64,000 bases of DNA, taken from Skermanella rosea. Lineage in GTDB: Bacteria; Pseudomonadota; Alphaproteobacteria; Azospirillales; Azospirillaceae. The translations under genes were made by a program, and so were the position numbers. Below are positions 8,298-17,206 of the stretch, one piece after another; positions within the stretch are counted from its first letter, which is position 1; each line of letters opens with the position of its first letter. The stretch spans positions 2,429,001-2,493,000 of the forward strand of contig NZ_CP086111.1 of the NCBI RefSeq assembly GCF_016806835.2, in the 5' to 3' direction. The notes under the pieces were generated by a model. It was not told where the DNA came from and made no database searches. It worked only from the letters and a program-made list of their open reading frames with translations.

Positions 8298-8657
8298 TCA
8301 CCCGTTGCGGGCCTTGACGTCACGGAACTCGTCATAGGCCTCCAATGCCTGGGCAGCATACATGACGCTGGGACCCGCGCCCATGTAGACGGCCATGCCC
8401 ATCGTCTCCAGCACTTCCTGTCGGGTGGCTCCCTGCTTCACGGCGGCTTCGGCATGGAAGGCGACGCAGCCGTCGCACCGGGTGGCGACCGCGATCGCGA
8501 GCGCGATCAGCTCCTTCGTCTTGGTATCCAGCGCGTCGGCCTTCAAGGCGGCCTGCGCCAGCGCCGAGAAGCTCTGCATCACCGCGGGAGCGCCGCCGCG
8601 CAGTTCCTTGATGGCGGCCGACAGGTCGATCGTAGTGTTCGTCCAGCTTCCGGACAT
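8298..8657 (-). CDS. AhpD-like carboxymuconolactone decarboxylase-family protein
   Basis: A 119-residue all-helical protein with the AhpD catalytic signature: E49 in TKTKELIALA, C61 and C64 in CDGC, and H68 in AFHAEAA. AhpD-like proteins are thiol-disulfide peroxidases or redox relays. First gene of the minus-strand set (AhpD-like, Crp/Fnr, YgaP-like), divergent from the YeeE/YedE pair with a 95-bp shared promoter region. The pairing with sulfur-transport genes suggests a thiol or persulfide redox role, which is inference. Confidence 0.88.
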   Translation of the reverse strand: MSGSWTNTTIDLSAAIKELRGGAPAVMQSFSALAQAALKADALDTKTKELIALAIAVATRCDGCVAFHAEAAVKQGATRQEVLETMGMAVYMGAGPSVMYAAQALEAYDEFRDVKARNG

Positions 8658-8689
8658 GGGGGATCCCTCGGATATGGAAAAGAATGCAG

Positions 8690-8718
8690 TTGCGACGCTA
8701 GGGCTGCCGCATTATATA
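8690..8718 (+). promoter_or_regulatory. Candidate sigma-70 promoter of the YeeE/YedE genes
   Basis: TTGCGA (8690-8695) and TATATA (8713-8718) are separated by exactly 17 bp and lie 35 bp before the first YeeE start. The AT-rich core GCATTATATAAGTCAATGC (8709-8727) has GCATT/AATGC ends, so it may also be bound by the adjacent regulator. The promoter call rests on motif match only. Confidence 0.4.
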
Positions 8719-8752
8719 AGTCAATGCTAATTTAAAGGGTGAGGCACTCGGA

Positions 8753-9178
8753 ATGGACGGGTTCACGCCATATTCATCGGCAGCGGGCGGCGCGCTGATC
8801 GGCGCCGCCGCTGCCCTGCTGTGGTACGGGGCCGGGCGCATCATGGGCGTCAGCGGTATCGTCGGCGGCCTAGCGACTGCGCGGGGCAGCGATATCGGCT
8901 GGCGGCTCTGTTTCCTGGCGGGGCTGCTGGCAGCGCCCCTGCTGCTCTGGGCCGTGGCCGGGATCGACCGCCCTCCCTCCCTCCAGACCTCTCCGATGCT
9001 GCTGATCACCGCCGGATTGCTCGTCGGCTACGGCACCAGGCTGGGCAGCGGCTGCACCAGCGGCCATGGTGTCTGCGGGCTGGCACGCCTTTCCCCGCGT
9101 TCGCTGATAGCGACCGTTCTGTTCATGGCGAGCGGGGCAGCGGTCGTATTCGTCGCCCGCCACCTGCTGGGAGCGTGA
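8753..9178 (+). CDS. YeeE/YedE-family thiosulfate/sulfur-compound transporter, first half
   Basis: A 141-residue integral membrane protein with about four helices. The diagnostic segment is [27 protein letters not shown]: conserved Cys residues in [11 protein letters not shown], as in the DUF395 family that moves thiosulfate-like sulfur. In this split form two short proteins together equal one long YeeE. The partner gene starts 4 bp downstream. Confidence 0.9.
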   Translation: MDGFTPYSSAAGGALIGAAAALLWYGAGRIMGVSGIVGGLATARGSDIGWRLCFLAGLLAAPLLLWAVAGIDRPPSLQTSPMLLITAGLLVGYGTRLGSGCTSGHGVCGLARLSPRSLIATVLFMASGAAVVFVARHLLGA

Positions 9179-9182
9179 AACC

Positions 9183-9617
9183 ATGCCCATGATGATCGTG
9201 GCACTGCTTTCCGGCCTGCTCTTCGGCTCCGGACTGGTCGTTTCCGGGATGATCGATCCGACGAAGGTGCTCGCCTTCCTCGACGTCGCGGGTAACTGGG
9301 ACCCGAGCCTTGCCTTCGTGATGGCCGCCGCCATTCCGGTCGCGATGATCGGTTTCAGGGCGTCCCGCAGATGCCGGCAGCCGGTCTGCGGCGGCAGCTT
9401 CTCCGCGCCGACGAAGACTGCGCCGGATGGCTCGCTGGCCCTCGGCGCAGTGCTGTTCGGTGCCGGATGGGGACTTGTCGGCTATTGCCCCGGGCCGGCC
9501 CTGGCCGCGCTTTCATACGGCGATCCGGCTACTTGGCTGTTCGTCGCGGCCATGGCGGCCGGCATGGCCGCGCGCGGCCTGCCGATGCCGGGCAGAGCCA
9601 CGCGGTCCAGGGCCTGA
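9183..9617 (+). CDS. YeeE/YedE-family sulfur transporter, second half (DUF6691-like)
   Basis: A 144-residue integral membrane protein. It carries GLLFGSGLVVSGMIDPTKVLAFLDVAGNWDPSLAF and GAGWGLVGYCPGPALAALSYG; the Cys in GYCPGP is the conserved transport-path residue. It is the second subunit of the split YeeE/YedE pair and is co-transcribed with the first. It converges with the TerC gene, the stops being only 8 bp apart. Confidence 0.9.
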   Translation: MPMMIVALLSGLLFGSGLVVSGMIDPTKVLAFLDVAGNWDPSLAFVMAAAIPVAMIGFRASRRCRQPVCGGSFSAPTKTAPDGSLALGAVLFGAGWGLVGYCPGPALAALSYGDPATWLFVAAMAAGMAARGLPMPGRATRSRA

Positions 9618-9625
9618 TGCCTCGC

Positions 9626-10264
9626 CTACAGAAGCCATGAGGTATGGTGCGCGACTTCCTGGCTGCCTCGATAGATCATGTCGAGCGCCACGTAGGTGAT
9701 GATCGCCAGCCCAATCCAGCCGATCCAGCGATACCGGTGCAGGACATGGGCGATCATGTTGGCGGCGGCGCCCATCAAGGCGACGGACAGCAGCAGCCCG
9801 ATCACCAGGATCGTCGGATGCTCCTTGGCGGCGCCGGCCACCGCCAGAACGTTGTCGAGAGACATGGAGACGTCCGCGACCACGATCTGCCAGATCGCCG
9901 CGCCGAAGGTCTTGGTATGCCCGGGCGCAGGAGCACCCGCTTCCAGCGCCTCGTCCGGAGCCACCTCGTCCTTGCCCTGCTCGCGCAGTTCGCGGAACAT
10001 CTTCCAGCAGACCCACAGCAGCAGCACGCCGCCGGCCAGGGTCAGGCCGATGATCGCGAGAAGCTGGGTCGTGATCAGGGCGAAGAAGATGCGCAGCCCG
10101 ATGGCCGCGCCGATTCCGTAGAAGATGACTTTCCGCCGCTGTTCTATCGGAACCCCGGCGGCAGCCATGCCGACAACGATCGCATTGTCGCCGGCCAGCA
10201 CAAGGTCGATCGCGATTACCTGCCCGAGGGCGATCATCTGCGACCACAGCCCAACGTCTTCCAT
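9626..10264 (-). CDS. TerC-family integral membrane protein (YjbE-like)
   Basis: A 212-residue protein with seven predicted helices in two similar halves, each with a charged motif in a membrane helix: DLVLAGDNAIVVGM and DVSMSLDNVLAVAG. This is the TerC/Alx fold linked to metal (often Mn2+) export or to metalation of exoenzymes. A Glu/Ala/Pro-rich cytoplasmic loop joins the halves. A long stem-loop precedes the start, so leader-based control is possible. Confidence 0.9.
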   Translation of the reverse strand: MEDVGLWSQMIALGQVIAIDLVLAGDNAIVVGMAAAGVPIEQRRKVIFYGIGAAIGLRIFFALITTQLLAIIGLTLAGGVLLLWVCWKMFRELREQGKDEVAPDEALEAGAPAPGHTKTFGAAIWQIVVADVSMSLDNVLAVAGAAKEHPTILVIGLLLSVALMGAAANMIAHVLHRYRWIGWIGLAIITYVALDMIYRGSQEVAHHTSWLL

Positions 10265-10299
10265 GATGTCCGCTTTTCCTTGTTCGAGCCATGGCCGGC

Positions 10300-10340
10300 C
10301 TCCGGGAAGGCGCCTGACTCAGCAGGGCGCGCTCCCGGAG
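10300..10340 (-). promoter_or_regulatory. Stem-loop in the leader of the TerC gene
   Basis: CTCCGGGA (10300-10307) pairs with TCCCGGAG (10333-10340). Inside, GCGCC (10310-10314) pairs with GGCGC (10326-10330) around an 11-nt loop, giving a two-part helix about 36 nt before the TerC start. TerC-family genes are often governed by Mn2+ riboswitches (yybP-ykoY class). I do not recognise the consensus loops of that class, so this is only a candidate leader element or a terminator for the 55-aa gene. Confidence 0.4.
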
Positions 10341-10371
10341 CACTCTTCGACCAAGGCCGGTCCGAGCCTCC

Positions 10372-10539
10372 TCAGTCGTCCGGCCGTCTTTTGTCCGAGA
10401 CCTCGGTGTCCGCGTCGCGCAGAACCTTCGCGGTTTCGCGCTGGTTGCGCTCGATGCCTGAAGGAGGTGTCCGGAGGCCGGAGTCCGGTCCCGGGACAGC
10501 CGTCCCGGAGGTCTCGTCTTTCGTCTTGTCGCCGCTCAT
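10372..10539 (-). CDS. Small hydrophilic protein, 55 aa, unknown
   Basis: A 55-codon frame starting MSGDKTKDETSGTAVPG and ending SDKRRPDD. It is highly charged, has no membrane segment and is rich in Asp, Lys, Arg and Thr, which suggests an intrinsically disordered protein. An upstream GGGAGACC gives a reasonable ribosome site. It fills the gap between TerC and SecDF on the same strand. I do not recognise a family. Confidence 0.55.
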   Translation of the reverse strand: MSGDKTKDETSGTAVPGPDSGLRTPPSGIERNQRETAKVLRDADTEVSDKRRPDD

Positions 10540-10617
10540 GTCGGTCTCCCGCCCGCTGTTCCCGGCCCCATGCCGGTGGAACCGATGAAACAGGCGAGCG
10601 GGAACAACGCTCCAGGA

Positions 10618-13185
10618 TCACGGCGTGGTGGGAGTTCCTCCGACGAGGTCGGGGGTGGCCTCGGCCGTGCCCCGGCGAAGCCGGTGCTCGCCCAGATACA
10701 GCAGGATCGGCGCCGCGATGAAGATCGACGACGACGTCGCCAGCACCACGCCGAACAGCAGCACCAGCGCGAACTCCTGGAGCGCCTCGCCGCCGAACAG
10801 GGCCAGCGGAAGGGTCGCCAGGAAAAGGGCGACCGAGGTGCCGATGGTCCGGCTCAGCGTCTCGTTGATGCTCCGGTCGATAAGCTCGCCCAGGGGCATC
10901 TTGCGATACAATCTCAGGTTCTCCCGGACGCGGTCATAGACGACGACCTTGTCGTTGATCGAGTAGCCCATGATGGTCAGGATCGCCGCGATGGCCGTCA
11001 GGTTGAACTGCATGCCGGTCAGGGCGAAGAAGCCGATGGTCTTCGTCACGTCGAGCAGCATGGTGACCACGGCGCCGACGCCGAACTGCCATTCGAATCG
11101 GAACCAGATGTAGATCAGCATCGCGACGGCGGCCAAGCCGAGCGCCAGCATGCCCTGCTGGAACAGTTCGCCGCTGACCGACGCCCCCACGGATTCGACG
11201 CGCCGGATGGTGGTCCCCGGGAACTCCGAGATGAGCTTGTCCTGGACAGCCCTGACCGCCTGCTGCTGGGCCGCCTCGTTGCCGGGTTGCCGCTCGAAGC
11301 GGATCAGCACGTCGGTGGGTTGGCCGAACTGCTGGAGTTGGACGGGACCCAGGTTGAGCTGGGCGAGGCTTTCGCGAAGCTCGGGGAAGTCGGCTGGCTG
11401 CTCCGTCCGGACCTCGATCACGATGCCGCCCGCGAAGTCGACGCCGTAATTCAGCCCGGGCTTGAAGAACAGGCCGATCGAGGCGAGGCTCAACAGCACG
11501 GACAGGATGAGGCCCATCCGCTTGCCCCGCATGAACGGGATCTTCGTATCGTCGGGCGCCAGCCGGAACCGCGTGGCGATCGGAAGCACCTTGGGCCGGT
11601 TCCGCTTCAGCCAGGTGACCATCAGCAGGCGCGTCACGACCGTGGCGGTGAACATCGACGTGATGATGCCCAGGCTGATCGTGACGGCGAAGCCGCGGAT
11701 CGTCCCGGTGCCGACCGCATAAAGCAGCACCATCTTGATCAGCGTCGTCAGGTTGCTGTCCGTGATGGTCGCGAAAGCGCGGGAGAAGCCGGTCTCCATC
11801 GCCGCGAAAGCCGAACGGCCTCGCCTGGTTTCCTCCCGGATACGCTCGTTGATCAGGATATTGGCGTCGACGGACATGCCCAGCGTCAGCAGGATGCCGG
11901 CGATGCCCGGAAGCGTCAGCGTCGCCTGGAGGAGCGACAATGCCGCCACGGTGAGGAACAGGTTGAAGATCAGGGCGATGTTGGCGAACACCCCGAACAG
12001 CCCGTAGGACATCACCATGTAGCCGACGACCAGCACGAAGCCGACGAGGCAGGCGATGATGCCGGCGCGGATCGAGTCGGCGCCCAGGTCAGGCCCGATC
12101 GTCCGTTCCTCGATGATCGTCAAGGGAGCCGGCAGCGCGCCGGCGCGCAGCAGCACGGCGAGGTCGTTGGCACCCTGGGTGGTGAAGTTGCCGCTGATCT
12201 GACCGCGACCGCCGGTGATCGGCTCGCGGATGACCGGTGCGCTGATGACCTTGCCGTCGAGCACGATGGCGAAGGGGCGGCCCACGTTCTGCTTGGTGAT
12301 CTCGCCGAAACGGCGGGCACCCGGACCGTCGAACTCGAAATTGACCACCCAGCTTCCGCTGCGCTGGTCGTTGCCGGGACGGGCATCCAGCAGGCTGGCA
12401 CCGTCCACCTCGACCTTGCGGCGCACCAGGTACTGCTGCCCGCGGGACGCAGGATCGACCGAGGGAAGCCACTGGGTTCCGGCGGGGGCGGGTGTGCCCG
12501 GCGCCACGGTCTGGTCGCCCAGCAGGTGAAAAGTCATCTTGGCGGTCTGGCCGAGCAGGCGCTTCACCCGGTCGGGGTCGGTCACGCCCGGCAGTTGGAC
12601 AAGGATGCGGTTGGTCCCCTGGCGGGCGATCACCGGTTCGTTGACGCCGGTCTCGTCGATCCGTCGGCGAACGATCTCGATGGACTGCTCGACGGCCCGT
12701 GCCGCCCGGTCGCTGACCGCGGCGTCTGTGAAGTCCAGGCGGACACGCCCCCCTTCGGAGGAGAAGGTGAAATCCCGCTGCGGCGCGCCCGGCCCGGCTA
12801 CCAGCAGGTCGGCGAGCGCGGCGCGCGCCGCCTCGGCCTGCCCGGCGTCGGGCAGGGTGAATGTGACGGACCGGTCACGTACCGCCAGGTCGGCGTAACG
12901 GATATCGGCGGTGCGCAGCGCCGTTCGGGTGCTGTCGAGCGCGCTTTCCAGGCGCTCGCGCACCACGGTGTCCATGTCGACTTCGAGCAGCAGGTAGGAG
13001 CCGCCCTGGAGGTCGAGGCCAAGGTTGACGCGTTGCTGAGCCATCCATCCCGGGAGAATACCCGCGGGGATGAAGTTGGGCAGCGTGAAGAGGACACCCA
13101 GCGCACAGATGGCCGAGATGATCCAGATCTTCGTCTTGGAGAAATGAAGCACGGATGACAACTTTCTCACGCCGGCATTCGGCAT
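10618..13185 (-). CDS. secDF: Fused protein translocase subunit SecDF
   Basis: An 855-residue inner-membrane protein that uses the proton gradient to assist Sec export. The SecD half (about 1-545) starts with TM1 near 18-38 and the motif VNLGLDLQGGSYLLLEVD, and contains GITLGMSVDANILINERIRE-type residues in TM4. The SecF half (about 550-855) starts at MRGKRMGLILS and carries LNYGVDFAGGIVIEV and GYSINDKVVVYDRVREN. Most proteobacteria encode SecD and SecF separately; this is a single chain. No yajC is adjacent. The ATG at 13185 is the only sensible start. Confidence 0.95.
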   Translation of the reverse strand: MPNAGVRKLSSVLHFSKTKIWIISAICALGVLFTLPNFIPAGILPGWMAQQRVNLGLDLQGGSYLLLEVDMDTVVRERLESALDSTRTALRTADIRYADLAVRDRSVTFTLPDAGQAEAARAALADLLVAGPGAPQRDFTFSSEGGRVRLDFTDAAVSDRAARAVEQSIEIVRRRIDETGVNEPVIARQGTNRILVQLPGVTDPDRVKRLLGQTAKMTFHLLGDQTVAPGTPAPAGTQWLPSVDPASRGQQYLVRRKVEVDGASLLDARPGNDQRSGSWVVNFEFDGPGARRFGEITKQNVGRPFAIVLDGKVISAPVIREPITGGRGQISGNFTTQGANDLAVLLRAGALPAPLTIIEERTIGPDLGADSIRAGIIACLVGFVLVVGYMVMSYGLFGVFANIALIFNLFLTVAALSLLQATLTLPGIAGILLTLGMSVDANILINERIREETRRGRSAFAAMETGFSRAFATITDSNLTTLIKMVLLYAVGTGTIRGFAVTISLGIITSMFTATVVTRLLMVTWLKRNRPKVLPIATRFRLAPDDTKIPFMRGKRMGLILSVLLSLASIGLFFKPGLNYGVDFAGGIVIEVRTEQPADFPELRESLAQLNLGPVQLQQFGQPTDVLIRFERQPGNEAAQQQAVRAVQDKLISEFPGTTIRRVESVGASVSGELFQQGMLALGLAAVAMLIYIWFRFEWQFGVGAVVTMLLDVTKTIGFFALTGMQFNLTAIAAILTIMGYSINDKVVVYDRVRENLRLYRKMPLGELIDRSINETLSRTIGTSVALFLATLPLALFGGEALQEFALVLLFGVVLATSSSIFIAAPILLYLGEHRLRRGTAEATPDLVGGTPTTP

Positions 13186-13224
13186 GATCCAGGCATTGCA
13201 GCGATGGTGGAGTCTTGAAGGCTG

Positions 13225-13638
13225 TCAGCCGGCGACGGGGGGGCCTGTGGGAATGCGTGGGCTTGCCCGGCCGATGCCCGGTGCCGGGATCGGTTCGGAC
13301 GGGCGCACCGGGACCCGGACAAGGACCCCGGCCGCCATGAAGGCGATCGTCACCAGGATGGCGAAGACCGGTTCCGGCATCGGCGGGTCGCGCAGGGCCG
13401 TTCGGGAAGCCTCTACGAAGATCTGCCGGGGCAGGTAGAACTTTTCACCGGCACCGGTATCGCCGCCGCCCGAACCGGCGGCTCCGTCGAAGGGCGCGGA
13501 ACTCCTCGCGGCGGCGATACCGGGCGCGGACGAGTACCCCGTCCAGCAGAAGGCCGACAACAGGCACAGCACCAGCGCCAGAGCGACGGCTCTGAAACCT
13601 TGGCCTGACGGAAATCGGCGTGCTCGGATCCCGGTCAT
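13225..13638 (-). CDS. Hypothetical membrane protein next to SecDF
   Basis: About 137 residues from ATG 13638 (MTGIRARRFPSGQG). There is a hydrophobic segment near residues 15-30 (AVALALVLCLLSAFCW) that could be a signal or anchor, a Gly/Ala/Ser-rich stretch, and a second hydrophobic segment (VFAILVTIAFMAAGVLV) near 95-110. The tail is Pro/Arg-rich. It lies 39 bp upstream of secDF on the same strand. I recognise no family, and codon use looks ordinary for the region. Confidence 0.5.
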   Translation of the reverse strand: MTGIRARRFPSGQGFRAVALALVLCLLSAFCWTGYSSAPGIAAARSSAPFDGAAGSGGGDTGAGEKFYLPRQIFVEASRTALRDPPMPEPVFAILVTIAFMAAGVLVRVPVRPSEPIPAPGIGRASPRIPTGPPVAG

Positions 13639-13717
13639 CGAACTGAAGGCTGGAGGAGATCGGCGCAAGCTACACGTGCGGCGGAATGTCGGCCAGGATT
13701 ATCTTGGTCAAGCCCGC

Positions 13718-16700
13718 TCATTCCTCCTCGTCGGCCTCCCCGAACAGGTAGTCGATGTCGCCGGTGCCGAGGGTGCTGAAGAGGGCGGTGCCCTCGATCG
13801 TCGCCGCGGCAAGGTTGTCCTTGCGGCGCTGGAGTTCGAGGATCCGCTCCTCCACCGTGTCGGCGGCGATCAGCTTGTAGACGAAGACCGGCTTGTCCTG
13901 CCCGATCCGGTGCGCCCGGTCGGTCGCCTGGTTCTCGGCCGCCGGGTTCCACCAGGGATCGTAATGGATCACCGTATCGGCGGCGGTCAGGTTCAGGCCG
14001 CGCCCGCCGGCCTTCAGGCTGATCAGGAACACCGGCACGTCGCCGCGCTGGAACCGTTCGACCGGCTCGTTTCGATCGCGGGTCGCCCCGGTGAGTTCGA
14101 CGAAGGCGATGCCGGCCTTGCGGAGTTCCGGCTTGATCAGTTCCAGCATCGAGGTGAACTGCGAGAAGATCAGGATGCGGCGTCCTTCCGGCACCATCTC
14201 GCCGACCATCTCGATCAGGCTGCTCAGCTTGGCGCTTTCCCCCACGGCAGCGGCCGCCGGGATCTTGACCAGACGGGGGTCGCAGCAGACCTGGCGCAGC
14301 TTCAGCAGCGCGTCGATCACCGTGATGGCATTGGCGGACAGGCCGCTGTTGGCGATCGCCGTCCGGACCTTCTCGTGGACGGAAAGGCGGATCGTCTCGT
14401 ACAGGTCGCGCTGCTCCTGGTCCAGTTCGATATGCCGGATCACCTCGGTCTTGGGCGGCAGTTCCTTCGCCACCTCCGACTTGGTCCGGCGTAGCAGGAA
14501 CGGCCGGGTCCGGCGCAGCAGCAGGCCGGCGCGCGTCGCATCGCCGCGCTTCTCGATCGGCGTCCGGAACCGCTTCTGGAAGTCCTTACGGTCACCGAGC
14601 AGCCCGGGCATGAGGAACGCGAACTGGGCCCACAGTTCGCCCAGGTTGTTCTCGACCGGCGTGCCCGACAGGCACAGCCTGTGCTTCGCCCTGAGGGCGC
14701 AGACGGCGCGGGTGGAACGGGAATCCGGGTTCTTGATCGCCTGCGCCTCGTCCAGCACGACCAGATGCCAGGAACACTCCGTCATCTGGTCCATGTCGCG
14801 GGCGACCACACCGTAGGTGGTGATCACGATCTGGGCCGACGCGATCTCGGATCGGCGCTCGTGCCGGTCGAGGCCGTGAAGCACCAGCGTGCGGAGGTGC
14901 GGCGTGAAGCGCTTCGCCTCGTTGACCCAGTTCGGCACCAGGCTGGTCGGGACCACCACCAGGCATGGGTCCTCCAGCCGGCCGCTCTCGTGCTCCAGGG
15001 CGATGTGGGCCAGCGTCTGCGCGGTCTTGCCCAGGCCCATGTCGTCGGCCAGGATGCCGGCGACCTTGTTGGCCGCGAGGCGCTGGAGCCAGGCGAGGCC
15101 GGTGCGCTGATAGTCCCGCAGGTCGCCGCGGAAGCTGGCCGGCGCCTTCACCTCGGGGAGGGTCTCGTCCTCGCCCAGCTTGCGCAGGAACGCCTCGATC
15201 TGGGCGCTTTCGTCGGGCCGGCGGGATACCAGGTCGTCGATGTCGACCAGCAGGTCCGCCTCGCCGATCGGCACCTGCAGTTTCTCCTCGAACCGCCGCC
15301 CGGTCTCCAGCATGGCTTCCAGCACGCTGAACAGCCGCTTGATCCTGTCGGCCGGAACGGCGAGCACGCTGCCGTCCTCCAGCATGACATGGGCCTGCCC
15401 GTCGATCACCCGCATCGCGGCCATGCCGCCCCGGTCGATCAGCCGGGCGAGGATGGGCAGCAGGAAACGGCGCTGCCCCTCGATCTCGACGCCGACCTCC
15501 ATGTCGAACCAGCCTTCGCCGGCGTCGCGCACGGTGATCGCGACGTCGCCGGCGGATTCGACCATGCGGGTGCCGAAGTCGGAGCCGATATGGATGGTCC
15601 AGCCCTCGGCCTCCAGCGCCGGCATCTGGGTGGTGAAGAACGCCCGCCACGCGGCGTCGGGGTCCTTGCCGGTCATGCGGTGAACCCGCGTGCCGCGGTC
15701 GTCCAGCGATCCCTTCGGCGGGTCGATCCGAAGCTGGGCGAACCCGATGCGGGCGAGACGCGCCATGGCCTCTTGCTCGGCAGCCTTGTCGCGGCGCGCG
15801 AACACGGGAGACCCGTCGGGCGTCTCGATCCGGGCGAACTGGCGCTGGTCGTCGGCCTCGATCTCCGCCGACTGCCCGGGATCGCCGTAATCGAACGACA
15901 GCCGCAGGATGTCGATCATGCCCTCGCCGGCCGACACCACGCGGCCGAGGCGGGCCGTGATCCTGGGGCTGCGCTCGACGATGACGGCGGGGTCGGAGCG
16001 GGTGGGGCGGGACGGAGCGTCGGACGGCACCATCCGGGGCGCCGGGGTTCGCTGGGCCGACCGGCGAGCCACGATGCGGGGCTTCTGGGGCTCCGGCTTC
16101 GCAGGGGGCGTCGGCGTCGCAGCTTTCGGCATGGTCACGATCTGGAGATCGACCGCGCAGATCTGCCCGGCGCCGGGGTCGACGCACCAGTGGCCCAGGC
16201 CCTTGATCAGGGCTCCCCCCTCCGGCAGGCCGGTCGGCCTCACCGTCCCGGTCCGCGGGTCGCGGAAGGCGCGCACCACGCGCTTGGGACCGGCGACCAG
16301 GGAGGCGCCGCTGTGCCACCGCACCCGCCCGGTCGCCAGCAGGCAGCGGAGCAGCTTGTCGACCGCATCGGCCTTGCCCTTGGGTACCGGGGTGCGAACC
16401 AGCGCTCCGGCACCCAGCAGGCGGGCGACCGTCCGGTCAGGCCCGGCCTGCTCGATCCCGGCGGCGTGGTCGACGACCTGACGCGGAGTGGCGGGCCGTT
16501 CGGGGCCGCCGCCGACCGTCAGGGTGGCGGTCACGTAGAGGGCGTTCTCGCCCTGGCCCGGTTCCAACGTCCAGTAGGCCAGCGGTATCCCGGTGGGAGT
16601 CCCTGTGGGGGCAGGCTCCGGCGCCGGCTGCGCCTTGGGCGCGGGGCCCCGGTCCAGGAAGGACGACTGCACCGGCCGCCGCCACTCCGGCCGGCTGTCG

Positions 16701-17008
16701 AGCGCCAGGAGCGCCGCGGCCGCCATGTGCGCGCAGGTGGAGCGTCCGCAGGTGCAGGTCCGCTCCAGGCTGACGCGCTGGTTGCGATGCGACGGCACCA
16801 CCATCACCGTATGGGTCCGGCCCAGGTCCGTCACCGTCGCGGCGATGTGCTCCCGGGCAGGCAGAAGCCGCGCAGCGCCGGCGAGCAGGAGCCCGCGGGC
16901 ACGCTGAAGGGTTTTCTGGTCGAAGACGCGGGATACGTCCTCTTCGGCAAAGGGAACCGGGGCGCCGGCAGGCGATGAAGCCCGCGCAGTGTGGTTGACC
17001 AGTGGCAT
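13718..17008 (-). CDS. SNF2-family helicase with N-terminal SWIM zinc finger
   Basis: A 1096-residue DEAD/H-like Swi2/Snf2 ATPase. The SWIM motif CxCx(n)CxH is at C85, C87, C92 and H94. A low-complexity Pro/Ala linker lies near 135-160 and again near 290-340. The ATPase lobes occupy about 630-1090: Walker A in LADDMGLGKTAQT (near 660), Walker B VLDEAQAIKN, motif III SGTPVENNLGELW, then ILIFSQFTSML, SLKAGGRGLNLTAADTVIHYDPWWNPA and DRAHRIGQ. Such bacterial proteins are HepA/RapA-like translocases on DNA or RNA polymerase. The cellular role of the SWIM-SNF2 group is poorly defined. Confidence 0.93.
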   Translation of the reverse strand: MPLVNHTARASSPAGAPVPFAEEDVSRVFDQKTLQRARGLLLAGAARLLPAREHIAATVTDLGRTHTVMVVPSHRNQRVSLERTCTCGRSTCAHMAAAALLALDSRPEWRRPVQSSFLDRGPAPKAQPAPEPAPTGTPTGIPLAYWTLEPGQGENALYVTATLTVGGGPERPATPRQVVDHAAGIEQAGPDRTVARLLGAGALVRTPVPKGKADAVDKLLRCLLATGRVRWHSGASLVAGPKRVVRAFRDPRTGTVRPTGLPEGGALIKGLGHWCVDPGAGQICAVDLQIVTMPKAATPTPPAKPEPQKPRIVARRSAQRTPAPRMVPSDAPSRPTRSDPAVIVERSPRITARLGRVVSAGEGMIDILRLSFDYGDPGQSAEIEADDQRQFARIETPDGSPVFARRDKAAEQEAMARLARIGFAQLRIDPPKGSLDDRGTRVHRMTGKDPDAAWRAFFTTQMPALEAEGWTIHIGSDFGTRMVESAGDVAITVRDAGEGWFDMEVGVEIEGQRRFLLPILARLIDRGGMAAMRVIDGQAHVMLEDGSVLAVPADRIKRLFSVLEAMLETGRRFEEKLQVPIGEADLLVDIDDLVSRRPDESAQIEAFLRKLGEDETLPEVKAPASFRGDLRDYQRTGLAWLQRLAANKVAGILADDMGLGKTAQTLAHIALEHESGRLEDPCLVVVPTSLVPNWVNEAKRFTPHLRTLVLHGLDRHERRSEIASAQIVITTYGVVARDMDQMTECSWHLVVLDEAQAIKNPDSRSTRAVCALRAKHRLCLSGTPVENNLGELWAQFAFLMPGLLGDRKDFQKRFRTPIEKRGDATRAGLLLRRTRPFLLRRTKSEVAKELPPKTEVIRHIELDQEQRDLYETIRLSVHEKVRTAIANSGLSANAITVIDALLKLRQVCCDPRLVKIPAAAAVGESAKLSSLIEMVGEMVPEGRRILIFSQFTSMLELIKPELRKAGIAFVELTGATRDRNEPVERFQRGDVPVFLISLKAGGRGLNLTAADTVIHYDPWWNPAAENQATDRAHRIGQDKPVFVYKLIAADTVEERILELQRRKDNLAAATIEGTALFSTLGTGDIDYLFGEADEEE

Positions 17009-17206
17009 GAATCTTTTTGCTGGATGTTACGGAGGCGTCGGATCTCAAGAGAGGGCGAAGGACGGAGCATACCTATTTTTGGCCGCCATTGCCACACACC
17101 TCTGTCTCGGCATATCAGCAGAGACCGATCACGACAGGTTACGCGAAACGGTATAGCTTGCTTTTCCGGCATATTGCCGATCCTTGCACAACGAAGGACA
17201 GGATCC

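Noticed and set aside
10265-10371. Mn2+ riboswitch (yybP-ykoY) before TerC
   Set aside because: A stem-loop exists, but I could not see the conserved loop sequences of that class, so I list only a generic leader hairpin.
10570-13158. Plus-strand 862-codon frame over the SecDF gene
   Set aside because: It is the antisense shadow of SecDF. The translation is rich in Asp, Arg, Gln and His with no domains, as expected from high-GC complementary frames.
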